Positions 35,346-44,609 of a stretch of 64,000 nt of DNA are shown here, in pieces. The position numbers and the translations under genes are program-made. Numbering within the stretch: position 1 is the stretch's first letter; each line of letters starts with the position of its first letter. The DNA lies in the NCBI GenBank assembly GCA_016285455.1, contig JAEEQS010000009.1:1-64000 (forward strand), in the 5' to 3' direction. The DNA comes from Bacteroidales bacterium (GTDB taxonomy: Bacteria > Bacteroidota > Bacteroidia > Bacteroidales > UBA932). The notes under the pieces are model-generated. The model did not search any database. It was given only the letters and a program-made list of their open reading frames with translations, and had not been told where the DNA came from.

Positions 35346-36770
35346 TTATTTGTAGAGCAGGAACGGTGCTCGCTCTTTCTTGAAAGCCTTGACGTCTTTC
35401 TGCCAGGAATCCTGGAGTTCAACAGCAAGCTTGCCGGCATTGCAGCCTTGGTAGGAGGCTTTTTCTATAATGGTCTTTCTGACTTGGGTATTTCCGATTT
35501 CCAGCTCGAACATTCTGGTGAAAAATTCATCGCCCTTGCTTCCGCAGCCAATATATGCATCTATGATGTAGGTAAGGTTGACCTTTCCGTCGTTGATGCG
35601 GTTGATTGGAATATCGGCAAGAGATACTCCCGTACACTCTTTGTCCAGAAGAGGAGGATTCTTGGCGCCGGCAACGCTTCTAGGAGTGAACTTGTATTCT
35701 GCCGGAACCCTGGCGTCTGTTCCATAGGCGCTTCTGCCCTGGAAAGATGTGGTTGCCATATCCGGGGCTCCGTAGATTTGGAACGGAACAGCGGTTCCCC
35801 TTCCAAGGCTAATTTTGGTGCCTTCAAAGTAACAGGTTGAAGGATAAAGATATACACTGCGCATATTAGGAAGATTCGGCGATGGCTTTACAGGAAGGCG
35901 GTAGTGAGAGTCTCGCCTGTAGTTTTTGCACTTGATTACTGTAAGGTCACATTTTAGGCTTGGATCGGGTTCCCAGGTTTCCTTGGAAGGGAAATTGAGC
36001 CAGCCCTTCTCGTTTGCCATATAGGCCAGTTCTCCCATAGTCATTCCGTGGGCTACAGGTATCGGAAGTCCGCCTACTCCGCTCTTGAACTTGCGTTCCA
36101 GCATAGGGCCGTCGGTGAGGAATCCTATAGGGTTAGGCCTGTCCAGAACAATGAAAGGAATGTTGAAAGCAGCGCATTTTCCCATCATCTTTATCATCGT
36201 TACATAGTAGGTGTAGAATCTTACTCCAACATCCTGAAGATCAAAGAGCATTATGTCAAAGCCTTCCATTAGCTCCTGATCTGTCATCTTGGCTCCGTAA
36301 AGAGAGCGGATAGGAATGCCGGTTCTGATGTCTACGCTGGAAGAAACGTGTTCACCTGCATCTGCGGTTCCCCTGAATCCGTGTTCTGGACTCATAAGGC
36401 ACACAACATTTACATCCAGGCTCAGCAGAGTATCCAGAACGTGTGTATAAAGACTCATAGGCACCTTGTCCATAGCGTCTTTCCCGTCGCTGACCAAAAG
36501 TTCCATAGGAATCTCCTTGCCGGCCTTGAGCATAATGCCGGTCTGGTTGGAAAGAAGGCAGACTCTTTTTCCCTGGAGCAGAGGAAGGTATTCGTCGATG
36601 GATGCTGCGCCAGGCTGGATGGTGCCGTCATATGCCCAAAGGTAATCTGGCCTGAATGGATCTCTTACCTGAGAATCAGAAGAATTCTTTATCGCAGAGC
36701 ATCTGCAAAAAAACATAGACACTAAAGCCGTCATTGCCAGCGGCATAAATACTTTAAGGATACTCTTCAT
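35346..36770 (-). CDS. namZ: DUF1343 exo-beta-N-acetylmuramidase (NamZ-like)
   Basis: A protein of 474 residues from the ATG at 36770 (MKSILKVFMPLAMTAL); the longer frame to 36794 starts with TTG. The signal peptide contains Cys residues (MFFCRCSA). The family motifs KRVCLLSNQTG, SPEHGFRG, FDLQDVGVRFYTYY, LDRPNP and SLGRGT are present. It releases terminal MurNAc in peptidoglycan recycling (GH171). It is downstream of waaA in a cell-envelope context. Confidence 0.92.
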   Translation of the reverse strand: MKSILKVFMPLAMTALVSMFFCRCSAIKNSSDSQVRDPFRPDYLWAYDGTIQPGAASIDEYLPLLQGKRVCLLSNQTGIMLKAGKEIPMELLVSDGKDAMDKVPMSLYTHVLDTLLSLDVNVVCLMSPEHGFRGTADAGEHVSSSVDIRTGIPIRSLYGAKMTDQELMEGFDIMLFDLQDVGVRFYTYYVTMIKMMGKCAAFNIPFIVLDRPNPIGFLTDGPMLERKFKSGVGGLPIPVAHGMTMGELAYMANEKGWLNFPSKETWEPDPSLKCDLTVIKCKNYRRDSHYRLPVKPSPNLPNMRSVYLYPSTCYFEGTKISLGRGTAVPFQIYGAPDMATTSFQGRSAYGTDARVPAEYKFTPRSVAGAKNPPLLDKECTGVSLADIPINRINDGKVNLTYIIDAYIGCGSKGDEFFTRMFELEIGNTQVRKTIIEKASYQGCNAGKLAVELQDSWQKDVKAFKKERAPFLLYK

Positions 36771-36790
36771 AACTGAAAAATGGTTGGTTT

Positions 36791-38065
36791 TCAATGCTTT
36801 TCAAGGACAGATACGATTTTGTCCGTAGCGCCGAGATTCTTTTCTACATACTGGCGGCAGCTGCGGCCTCTGAAATCGCGGAGTTCACTGTCTTTTACAT
36901 AGTTATCCAGAACCTGGTAAAGCTCTGAGGCGTTTGAGACGCTGGTAGCGCCATTGCATTCAATTAGATCTATTGCTTCCTTGAATTTCTTGTAATTCGG
37001 ACCGAAAGCCAGCGGAACTCCGTAAACGGCAGCCTCAAGAGTGTTGTGGATGCCCACTCCGAATCCACCTCCGATGTATGCGAAATCTGCATAGCGGTAC
37101 AGGGAAGAAAGGATGCCTATGCAGTCTATCACAAGCACTCTCTTGCCCTCTGCAAAAGACGGGGCGGACTCGCTGACAGTCTCTCTGAGGGCATCGTCTT
37201 CTATTTCAGAATACCTTATGGTTCCGTAAGACGAGTAAACGTCCAGAACCTGATCTATCCTTTCCTTGTGAATTTCGTGAGGAGCAACTATGAGTTTAAC
37301 CTTGGAGAAATTTTTCATCACCTCAGCGATGATTTCGTCATCCGGAAGCCAGCTGCTGCCGGCAACTATAGTAAATCCGTCTTTGGCGAAAGCTGCTATG
37401 ACAGGAAAATCCTTGCTCTGGGAAGCAATCTTCTCCACTCTGTCGAAACGAGTGTCTCCCGCGATTATAACATTGTCTTTAATTCCGATACCCTCAAGGT
37501 TTTTTGCAGATTCTTCATCCTGGACAAAAATCACCTTGATGCACTTTAGCATACCGCGGAAAAAGCAACCCCACCATTTGAAAAAAGGCTGCCAGGAGCG
37601 GAAAATCGCTGAGACAAGATAGATTTCGCAACCGGCTTTCTTTGCCTGGCGGATAAGATTGTTCCAAAGGTCGTATTTAGTGAATATCAGTTTCTTAGGC
37701 TTAACGGCACGGACAATTCTGCGGGCATTGGAAATGGTATCCAGAGGAAGATAGAACACCCAGTCTGCCAGAGAATAATTCTTTCTAAGCTCATAGCCGC
37801 TCGGAGAAAAGAACGTAAGAAGAATCCTGGTTTGAGGACAAGAACCCTTGTACCACTCTATGAGCGGACGAGCCTGCTCAAATTCTCCTACGGAAGAGCA
37901 GTGGAACCATATGACTTCGTCTTTCACTCCGGAGAAAGTTTCTTCTATTTTAGGCACAAGCCCCCTTCTTCCGTTTAGAAAGGCTCGAATCTTCTTGCTG
38001 AAAAGGGAGGCCACCCAAATGCCGGGGAAGGCCATCCACATTCCTATACTGTATAAAAAGCTCAT
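36791..38065 (-). CDS. waaA: Kdo transferase WaaA
   Basis: A GT30-family glycosyltransferase of 424 residues that adds Kdo to lipid A. The ATG at 38065 (MSFLYSIGMW) is chosen because a -7 box at 38084-38091 lies upstream. A GTG frame to 38122 would start before that box. It shows an N-terminal membrane segment, the FHCSSVGEFEQARPLIEWYK motif and the C-terminal FGVGIHNTLEAAVYGVPLAF donor site. It holds two 9-mer copies (37322, 37606). Confidence 0.95.
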   Translation of the reverse strand: MSFLYSIGMWMAFPGIWVASLFSKKIRAFLNGRRGLVPKIEETFSGVKDEVIWFHCSSVGEFEQARPLIEWYKGSCPQTRILLTFFSPSGYELRKNYSLADWVFYLPLDTISNARRIVRAVKPKKLIFTKYDLWNNLIRQAKKAGCEIYLVSAIFRSWQPFFKWWGCFFRGMLKCIKVIFVQDEESAKNLEGIGIKDNVIIAGDTRFDRVEKIASQSKDFPVIAAFAKDGFTIVAGSSWLPDDEIIAEVMKNFSKVKLIVAPHEIHKERIDQVLDVYSSYGTIRYSEIEDDALRETVSESAPSFAEGKRVLVIDCIGILSSLYRYADFAYIGGGFGVGIHNTLEAAVYGVPLAFGPNYKKFKEAIDLIECNGATSVSNASELYQVLDNYVKDSELRDFRGRSCRQYVEKNLGATDKIVSVLEKH

Positions 38066-38083
38066 TGAATAAGTTGCAATTTT

Positions 38084-38091
38084 CAAAATTA
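38084..38091 (-). promoter_or_regulatory. -7 box of waaA-namZ
   Basis: On the minus strand TAATTTTG matches TAnnTTTG and lies 18 bp before the waaA ATG; no -33 element is obvious. Confidence 0.45.
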
Positions 38092-38147
38092 GTGATTTTT
38101 TCCAAATTTCAGTAAATTGCACCCCAAGAGCGATGATTCCTTAGGCG

Positions 38148-38888
38148 ATGAAAGGCACGTTTCAAATAACTGGAGAATATTGGCAGCTGATGCTCAGAGT
38201 TTTCCGCAAGCCGGAAAAGTGGAGCATATTCTGGAAGCAATTCTGGAAGGAATCGCAGAAACTGATCATAGGCTCTTTGGTTCTGGTATTCATCATTTCC
38301 CTGGCAGTAGGAGGAGTTCTCTGTCTGCAGACGGCCAATAATCTGGAAAGCCCGCTGATTCCAAAGTATTACGTGGGAGTAATGGCCAGAGAAAGTCTTG
38401 TTCTGGAATTCTGTTCAACGATGGTTGCCCTTATTCTGGCAGGCAAAATGGGCTCAAGCATTTCTTCAGAGATTGGAAGCATGAGGATTACCGAGCAGAT
38501 AGACGCTATGGAAATAATGGGCGTAAATTCCGCCAATTTCCTTATCCTTCCAAAAATCACGTCCGCCACGGTATTCAGTCCTCTTATGATGCTGATGAGT
38601 TTTATCATTGGCCTTATCGGAGGAGGAGTGCTGATAGCCCTTACTGGAATCATCACTTTAGCCCAGTACATAGAAGGCCTGCAGTATGCCTTTAACCAGT
38701 GGTATATCTTCTACAGCATGATCAAGATGTCTGTGTTCTGCTTCTTGATAACCAGCGTATCAGCCTATTACGGATACTATGCAAAAGGAGGTTCCCTTGG
38801 CGTGGGAAAATCTAGCACCCAAGCTATAGTAACTATCTGCATGCTGATCCTGATATTCGACCTGATACTTACCAAACTCCTGCTCTGA
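38148..38888 (+). CDS. mlaE: MlaE-type ABC transporter permease
   Basis: A protein of 246 residues with five or six transmembrane helices. The coupling region ITEQIDAMEIMGVNSANFLI and ALILAGKMGSSISSEIGSMR are MlaE signatures. With MlaF it moves phospholipids between the inner and outer membranes in Mla-type systems. It is divergent from waaA. It is followed by mlaF at 28 bp, but no MCE/MlaD gene follows here. Confidence 0.93.
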   Translation: MKGTFQITGEYWQLMLRVFRKPEKWSIFWKQFWKESQKLIIGSLVLVFIISLAVGGVLCLQTANNLESPLIPKYYVGVMARESLVLEFCSTMVALILAGKMGSSISSEIGSMRITEQIDAMEIMGVNSANFLILPKITSATVFSPLMMLMSFIIGLIGGGVLIALTGIITLAQYIEGLQYAFNQWYIFYSMIKMSVFCFLITSVSAYYGYYAKGGSLGVGKSSTQAIVTICMLILIFDLILTKLLL

Positions 38889-38916
38889 TTCTGGCGGGCT
38901 AATAGATTCACTGACA

Positions 38917-39669
38917 ATGATAGAAGTTAAGGGACTATACAAGGAATTCGACGGCAAGATGGTACTTGAAGACATAAACATCAAGTTCCAGCCTGGCGAA
39001 TGTTCCCTAATCATCGGAGCCAGCGGAAGCGGAAAGACGGTTTTGCTGAAAAACCTCGTGGGGCTGTATGAGCCTACTAGCGGAGAAATCCTTTACGGCG
39101 GCAGCAACTTCAACAATATGAAGATGGAGGAAAAGAAACAATTCCGCAGAGAAATGGGAATGCTCTTCCAGGAAAGCGCCTTGTTTGATTTCGCCACCGT
39201 TCAGGAAAACGTGATGTTCCCTCTGGACTTCTTTACAGACTGGAGTTTTGAGCAAAAACTTGAAAGGGTGAATTTCTGCCTGCGTAGAGTCAATCTGGAA
39301 AATGTGAACAATCTTTATCCGAACCAGATATCAGGCGGAATGCAGAAAAGGGTGGGTATTGCAAGAGCCATTGCCACAAATCCAAAATATCTGTTCTGCG
39401 ACGAGCCAAATTCTGGCCTGGATCCAACAACATCTATTGTCATAGACCGCTTGATTCAGGAAATTACCAGGGAGTACAAGATTACTACAGTAATCAACAC
39501 CCACGACATGAACTCCGTTATGGAAATCGGAGATCACATTGGTTTTATCCACAAGGGAAGACTTGTCTGGGAAGGAAACAACAAGGAGATAATGGATTCA
39601 GACTGCCAGCCTCTCAACGATTTTGTCTTTGCCAACAACCTGGCCCGGCAGCTCAAGAAAAACAAATAA
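38917..39669 (+). CDS. mlaF: MlaF-type ABC transporter ATP-binding protein
   Basis: A protein of 250 residues. Walker A is GASGSGKTVLL, the signature is ISGGMQKRVGIARA, Walker B is YLFCDEPNSGLDP and the H-loop is NTHDMNSV. SGLDPTTS is typical of MlaF. It energises the upstream MlaE permease. The substrate-binding MCE partner must be encoded elsewhere. It ends 8 bp before the convergent barrel gene. Confidence 0.93.
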   Translation: MIEVKGLYKEFDGKMVLEDINIKFQPGECSLIIGASGSGKTVLLKNLVGLYEPTSGEILYGGSNFNNMKMEEKKQFRREMGMLFQESALFDFATVQENVMFPLDFFTDWSFEQKLERVNFCLRRVNLENVNNLYPNQISGGMQKRVGIARAIATNPKYLFCDEPNSGLDPTTSIVIDRLIQEITREYKITTVINTHDMNSVMEIGDHIGFIHKGRLVWEGNNKEIMDSDCQPLNDFVFANNLARQLKKNK

Positions 39670-39677
39670 GCATTGCG

Positions 39678-40919
39678 CTATTTCAAATGGAAGCGGATAC
39701 CGGCCTGAGCCTCAAACTGAAGAGGATGGTCTGTACGTATGCTTGCAGGAAGATCTGAATCAAAGTAGTAGGTTACGCCTGGCTCAAGATAAAAGCCTAC
39801 GTTCTTGCCTTTTCCAAAACGATACTCCATTCCGGCAACAGCCTTGGTGGAGAACTGGATGCCCTTAACATAGGAATCGCTAGTCTTGCCGTTTCCGGCT
39901 GCTGACTTCATCTGGTATGTAACCTTGACTCCCTTTTCTGCAGCTCCGCCTGCTGCGGCATAGAAATCAAGATTGCCTGAGTTTCCGAGATTGAAATATA
40001 CGTTTACAGGAATGCCTACATAGTGTACGCCTTGCTTGATGTCATAGTATATGCCGTTGATAAGGCCGTTGTATTTGCTGTGAAGGTATGAGTAGCTTAC
40101 GCCTGTTCCAACGGTAACCACATCGCTGACCTTGTAGCTTACGCCAATGGCGAAATTCAGAGGCAGGGAGTATTTAGTCTCCGATATCTGCTGAACCTGC
40201 GGAGCGGAAGAATACTGAATGTATCCGAACTCTGAAGCCACAGCCTTTATCATGCTTGAGGAAGGCCCCTCAACCTTTCCCCTTCCGGAGAAGTTGGATG
40301 AAGCAGAGAAAGCAAATCTGTTGCTCCGCGATGGCGTCTTGTAGTATTCCTTCTCGTATGTCTTCTTAAATGTTGTCTTAGTGTCAGAAACCTTTTTTGA
40401 ATCTGCCTTTTTCTCAGGTTCATTGGCCTGAATTGTTGTTTTAGTTTCAGCCGGAGTTTCTACCTGAGTTTCTTCCGTTTTTGTTTCAATCGTTATGCTT
40501 TCTGGCTCGGTTGGGGTATCAGTAGTCGCCTGTGGTGTTTCCTCCTCAGAAATACCCTGCTGGCCGGACACTTTTTGAGTGCCCGAATAAGCCAGCACAG
40601 GCATCTGAGCCTCCTTCTCCCGGCTTGGGGACTCTGCACTTTCTATAGCCCCGTTCCCGTCTGCAAGAGTTGTAGTTTTTTCAATAGGTTTAATTTCAGG
40701 CTGGAATGGGGATGGTGAAGAGGAAGGCGATCTGAGTAGGAAAAAGGCCGCCACGGCTGCTGCAACAGCTGCCGGAACCGCCCACCAGAGGAATCCTCCC
40801 TTAGGAGCGGCAGAAGGCAGATTGGAAGAAATGCCCTCCCACAGAGAAGATTTCTCATCCTCTGTCAGAGACCATTTCTTGCCGAGGTCCTTTTCCAATA
40901 TGTCTTTAAACTGTTTCAA
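39678..40919 (-). CDS. Anti-sigma-like inner-membrane domain fused to an outer-membrane barrel domain
   Basis: A protein of 413 residues. Residues 1-45 are cytoplasmic and anti-sigma-like (MKQFKDILEKDLGKKW). One transmembrane helix lies near 46-65 (WWAVPAAVAAAVAAFFLL). A Pro/Glu/Thr-rich linker of about 130 residues follows, then a beta-rich C-terminal domain like OmpA-type barrels (GVSYKVSDVVTVGTGVSYSY, then YLEPGVTYYF). The only start is TTG. It is 21 bp after the ECF sigma gene, so it probably regulates that factor. Confidence 0.7.
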   Translation of the reverse strand: MKQFKDILEKDLGKKWSLTEDEKSSLWEGISSNLPSAAPKGGFLWWAVPAAVAAAVAAFFLLRSPSSSPSPFQPEIKPIEKTTTLADGNGAIESAESPSREKEAQMPVLAYSGTQKVSGQQGISEEETPQATTDTPTEPESITIETKTEETQVETPAETKTTIQANEPEKKADSKKVSDTKTTFKKTYEKEYYKTPSRSNRFAFSASSNFSGRGKVEGPSSSMIKAVASEFGYIQYSSAPQVQQISETKYSLPLNFAIGVSYKVSDVVTVGTGVSYSYLHSKYNGLINGIYYDIKQGVHYVGIPVNVYFNLGNSGNLDFYAAAGGAAEKGVKVTYQMKSAAGNGKTSDSYVKGIQFSTKAVAGMEYRFGKGKNVGFYLEPGVTYYFDSDLPASIRTDHPLQFEAQAGIRFHLK

Positions 40920-40940
40920 TTCTCTATAATTTTAGACACG

Positions 40941-41513
40941 TTATTTCATCTTCTTGAGCCTTTCCTGCAACCAAACCCTCGCGCGGCTAAGCTGGGAGCG
41001 GCATCCACCTTCACTCAGAGACAGCATCTGGGCTATTTCCTTGTGGGAATAACCCTCAATGGCATAGAGGTTGAACACCGTCCTGAACCCTTCCGGCATA
41101 GATACAATCAGCTCCATAAGCTTGTCTGCATCCAGTTGGGCCGTCTCCTGAGGATCCAGCTCCAGGGAAGTCTCAGCCTTGGCGGATTCTCCGTCTATCT
41201 GCACCGTTTGCTTGAGGATGTCGTTCTTGCGGATCTGCATAAGGCAGGCGGTAACAAATATGCGCCTTGCCCAACCTTCGAACAAACCTTCTCCGCGGTA
41301 GTCATCCAACTTGGAAAAAAGAGTGATAAAACCATCGTGAAGCACATCTTTGGCTTTTTCCCTTTCTCCCATATAGCGCAGACAAACGGGGAACATCCTC
41401 ATAGAGAGCCTGTCATAAAGCTCCCTCTGCGCCTTTCTGTCCTGCTTGCGGCAGCGTGCCACAAGGTTGGAATAAGGATCCGGCTGTTCCCGTGTCTTTT
41501 TGTTGTCTGACAT
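40941..41513 (-). CDS. ECF-type RNA polymerase sigma factor
   Basis: A protein of 190 residues from the ATG at 41513. Region 2 reads LYDRLSMRMFPVCLRYMGER with DVLHDGFITLFSKLDDYRGE. Region 4 reads MPEGFRTVFNLYAIEGYSHK with a final HTH (LSLSEGGCRSQLSRAR). It is paired with the fused anti-sigma/barrel protein just downstream. The longer frame upstream overlaps the divergent promoter region and is rejected. Confidence 0.93.
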   Translation of the reverse strand: MSDNKKTREQPDPYSNLVARCRKQDRKAQRELYDRLSMRMFPVCLRYMGEREKAKDVLHDGFITLFSKLDDYRGEGLFEGWARRIFVTACLMQIRKNDILKQTVQIDGESAKAETSLELDPQETAQLDADKLMELIVSMPEGFRTVFNLYAIEGYSHKEIAQMLSLSEGGCRSQLSRARVWLQERLKKMK

Positions 41514-41552
41514 TAAGATGCAATTTGCCGCTCTCTTGTTGCAGCGGAAAAG

Positions 41553-41560
41553 CAAATTTA
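41553..41560 (-). promoter_or_regulatory. -7 box (TAAATTTG) of the sigma factor operon
   Basis: On the minus strand TAAATTTG matches TAnnTTTG, 39 bp before the sigma ATG. It is divergent from the box at 41574. Confidence 0.45.
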
Positions 41561-41573
41561 GCACATTATTTGT

Positions 41574-41581
41574 TAATTTTG
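41574..41581 (+). promoter_or_regulatory. -7 box (TAATTTTG) of the TPR-EnvC operon
   Basis: TAATTTTG ends eight bases before the ATG at 41590, giving a very short leader. Confidence 0.45.
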
Positions 41582-41589
41582 TCTCTGTC

Positions 41590-43341
41590 ATGAGACGGTT
41601 GAGTGCAATAATGCTTCTTTGCGTTCTGGCGGGCGCCATTCATTCTGCCCTTTTGGCCCAGGACATCAAATCCATATCCAGAAGCGATTCCTGCATGATT
41701 GCAGCGCAGCTGGCATATACCAACCATCAGGCAGACAGCGTAAAGAGCCTGTGCCGCCAGGCCATTGAGTTCAATCCCCAAAACGACGCCGCCTATTATA
41801 TGCTGGCTAAGGTAGCTTTGGTGGAGATGAACCTTGAAGAAGCCGAAAAAAATCTCACCGCTGCTGTAGGCATAGACTCTTCCAACTATTATTACCTGGC
41901 AACTCTGGGTGCGCTGTATATGCAGAACAGCGATACTCCAGCCGCCATAAAGCTTTTTGAAAAGCTGGTGGAGATGTTTCCCTCCAGAAGCGAGCCTTAT
42001 CTTAGCCTTATCAACCTTTATGTGCCAAGAGGAATGCAGGACAAGGCCCTTGCCCTGGCAGACAAGCTGGAGCAGAAAACCGGCCCGAACGAGGCTGCCG
42101 TTATGACGCGGTTCAGAATTTACTCTTCCCAGGGTAAAGATGAACAGGCTGTCCAGGCTCTCATAGACGCAGACAACAAGATGCCTAATCCGGAGTATGA
42201 AGCCTACATAGCTGACATTTACGCGGGAGGCGGAAAAGACTCTTTGGCTCTCGTCTGGTACAATAAGGCTCTGGAGATGGAATCAGACTATGTTCCCGCC
42301 ATTTACGGCAAGATGCAGACCTACCGCAGGCAGAAAAACTACGGAATGTACCTGATCTATCTGAAATCTTTCCTGGGAAACCGCGACGCTGACGCCGGAA
42401 TAAAGAAGGCCCATCTGGAAGAAGCAATGAAGAATCCAGTATTCTACCAGCAGTATCGCGAGGGAATGGCAGACTGCCTGATGGCTCTGGCAAAGGCCAA
42501 TCCCGCAGACAGCAGCGCCGCCATAACCAGCGCTATCTACCTGTCTCGCAGCGGTGAAACCCAAAAGGCCGGCAAGGTCCTCAGCGATATTCTGGAATAT
42601 TATCCGGAAGACCCTTATCTAAGAGGAAATATGCTGAGTTTCCTCTACAGCGCCCAGAACTGGGAGAGGCTGGAAACTTTTGTTGACTCATCAATGGCCC
42701 TATTCCCGGACCAGGCCCCGGATCTTTTCCAATTCAAAGGAATAGCCCAGTACAATCTCAATAAATACGACGAAGCCATCGCGACATTCCTTTCCCAGGA
42801 AAAGGCTGTAAGGAAACAGAAAGACACATCTCTCCTGCTCCAGATTTATTCTCTGGTAGGAGATATGTACCATAGCAAAAAAGAAGACAAGACCGCTTTC
42901 AAGTATTATGACAAGGCTCTGAAGCTGAACCCTAAAGATCCTGGTGTCCTGAATAATTACGCCTGGTATCTGGCAACGGGAAATCCAGGGAAGATGCCAA
43001 GGGAAAAGGATCTCCAGAAAGCTGTGCGGATGGCAAAGGACGCTGTGGAAAACAGTTCCGGAGAATACCATTATCTAGACACTTATGGATGGGTACTCTT
43101 CCTCTCCGGAGACAAGGAACAGGCAAAGAAATATCTTCAGCAAGCCGTGGCTTACGGCGGGGCGGATGACTGCGGAATTCTCACCCGCTATGCAGACGTT
43201 CTGGCTTCTCTTAGAGAGTTTGACCTTGCCGTAATCTACTACAAGAAAGCCCTTTTGAAGGCAGCGGAAAGCGGAGACCAGGAACAGGTGGACAAGATAA
43301 CGGCCCGGCTGGAAGCCCTTCCGCAAAACAAAACAGACTAA
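41590..43341 (+). CDS. Periplasmic TPR repeat protein
   Basis: A protein of 583 residues from the ATG at 41590, with a signal peptide (MRRLSAIMLLCVLAGAIHSA, then LLAQD). Many tetratricopeptide repeats fill it (for example KTAFKYYDKALKLNPKDPGV and AAYYMLAKVALVEMNLEEAE). It is a scaffold protein, probably periplasmic or outer-membrane associated. It is followed 3 bp later by the EnvC-like gene, suggesting a joint role in cell-wall or division work. Confidence 0.85.
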   Translation: MRRLSAIMLLCVLAGAIHSALLAQDIKSISRSDSCMIAAQLAYTNHQADSVKSLCRQAIEFNPQNDAAYYMLAKVALVEMNLEEAEKNLTAAVGIDSSNYYYLATLGALYMQNSDTPAAIKLFEKLVEMFPSRSEPYLSLINLYVPRGMQDKALALADKLEQKTGPNEAAVMTRFRIYSSQGKDEQAVQALIDADNKMPNPEYEAYIADIYAGGGKDSLALVWYNKALEMESDYVPAIYGKMQTYRRQKNYGMYLIYLKSFLGNRDADAGIKKAHLEEAMKNPVFYQQYREGMADCLMALAKANPADSSAAITSAIYLSRSGETQKAGKVLSDILEYYPEDPYLRGNMLSFLYSAQNWERLETFVDSSMALFPDQAPDLFQFKGIAQYNLNKYDEAIATFLSQEKAVRKQKDTSLLLQIYSLVGDMYHSKKEDKTAFKYYDKALKLNPKDPGVLNNYAWYLATGNPGKMPREKDLQKAVRMAKDAVENSSGEYHYLDTYGWVLFLSGDKEQAKKYLQQAVAYGGADDCGILTRYADVLASLREFDLAVIYYKKALLKAAESGDQEQVDKITARLEALPQNKTD

Positions 43342-43344
43342 AAG

Positions 43345-44604
43345 ATGTCATTGAGGATAAAGGCATATTCCCTGATTTTGGCGGCAGCTGGATTTCTGGT
43401 CCTGGCTGCCCCTGAGTGCTCATACGCCCAGAACAAAACCATCGAGAGCAAAAAAAAGGAGGCCGGAAAACTCCAAGACGACATCAAATTCCTGGACAAG
43501 CAGATATCAGAGACAAAAAAGCAGCGGCAGAATACGCTTTCCGAGCTCAAGCTTCTGAACAAGAAGGTGGAGACAAGGAAAAGACTCATAGACCGCCTGG
43601 AAGAAGACATCAAAGGCCAGGGAATGCAGATTTCAGACAAGACCAAGGCCCTGGAGATTATGAACGCCAAGCTGGACAGCCTGAAGTCTTCCTACAGGAG
43701 AATGATAATGAAGGCCTACCGCAATCGCGATTCCCGCAAATGGTTTATGTACATAATCGCCTCCGACAATGTGGAGCAGGGTTATCGCCGATGGAGCTAT
43801 TTGAAAAAATACTCGGGGTCTCTTACCAAACTTGCTTCTGAAATCAAGGAAGAAAGCAGAAAGATTGAGGCAGAGCGCAGCGAGCTGTCTCACCTGCAGG
43901 CGGAAAAGATTAAAGACCAGCACGAAAAGACAGAAGAGCTCAACCGCCTCAAGCAAGACCAGGACAAGTCAAAGGCCTACGCCAACACTCTGGCTAAGCA
44001 ACAGAAAAAATACACTCAAGAACTCCAGAAGAAAAAGCAGCAGGCCGAGAGGCTGAACAAGGAAATAGAAAAGCTCATATCCCAAGCCATTGCTTCCGAA
44101 AGGAAGAAAGCGGAATCCTCGGCCAAGAAAAGCGGAGGAAAAACATCTTCTTCCTCAACCTCTTACGCGGAAACTCCTGAAAGCGCAAAGCTTAGCGGCT
44201 CGTTTGAAAGCAACAAGGGAAATCTTCCTTGGCCGGTCAAGAGAGGAATGATCGTGGAAGGCTTTGGAGAGCATCCTCACCCTACAATAAAAGGCGTAAA
44301 GCTCCCTTTCAACAACGGTGTAAATATTGCCGCGCCTAAAGGCAGCCAAGTACTCTGCGTCTTTGAAGGCGTTGTAAAGCAGATTATCGTGATTCCTGGG
44401 TACAGCAACTGCGTGCTGGTTGAACACGGAAAATTCTTCACCTTCTACTGCAAGCTGGGCAAGGTCAGCGTAAAGAGCGGGCAAAAAGTTTCTCAAGGCT
44501 CCGTAATCGGAACCATAGACACTAACCAGGAAAGCAGCGAAATGCACTTCGAGCTCTGGATGGGAACCCAGAAGCAGAATCCTGAAAACTGGCTTAAAAG
44601 ATAG
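43345..44604 (+). CDS. EnvC-like degenerate M23 peptidase with coiled coil
   Basis: A protein of 419 residues: signal peptide (ending SYAQ), long coiled coil (residues about 28-255), Ser-rich linker, and a C-terminal LytM domain. Catalytic residues look lost. The usual HxGxDI site reads NNGVNI, the Y-x-H site reads FYCKLG, and the final HxH reads EMHFEL with only one His. It therefore resembles EnvC/NlpD, which activate amidases in daughter-cell separation, rather than an active endopeptidase. It is in an operon with the TPR protein. Confidence 0.88.
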   Translation: MSLRIKAYSLILAAAGFLVLAAPECSYAQNKTIESKKKEAGKLQDDIKFLDKQISETKKQRQNTLSELKLLNKKVETRKRLIDRLEEDIKGQGMQISDKTKALEIMNAKLDSLKSSYRRMIMKAYRNRDSRKWFMYIIASDNVEQGYRRWSYLKKYSGSLTKLASEIKEESRKIEAERSELSHLQAEKIKDQHEKTEELNRLKQDQDKSKAYANTLAKQQKKYTQELQKKKQQAERLNKEIEKLISQAIASERKKAESSAKKSGGKTSSSSTSYAETPESAKLSGSFESNKGNLPWPVKRGMIVEGFGEHPHPTIKGVKLPFNNGVNIAAPKGSQVLCVFEGVVKQIIVIPGYSNCVLVEHGKFFTFYCKLGKVSVKSGQKVSQGSVIGTIDTNQESSEMHFELWMGTQKQNPENWLKR

Positions 44605-44609
44605 ATGTT

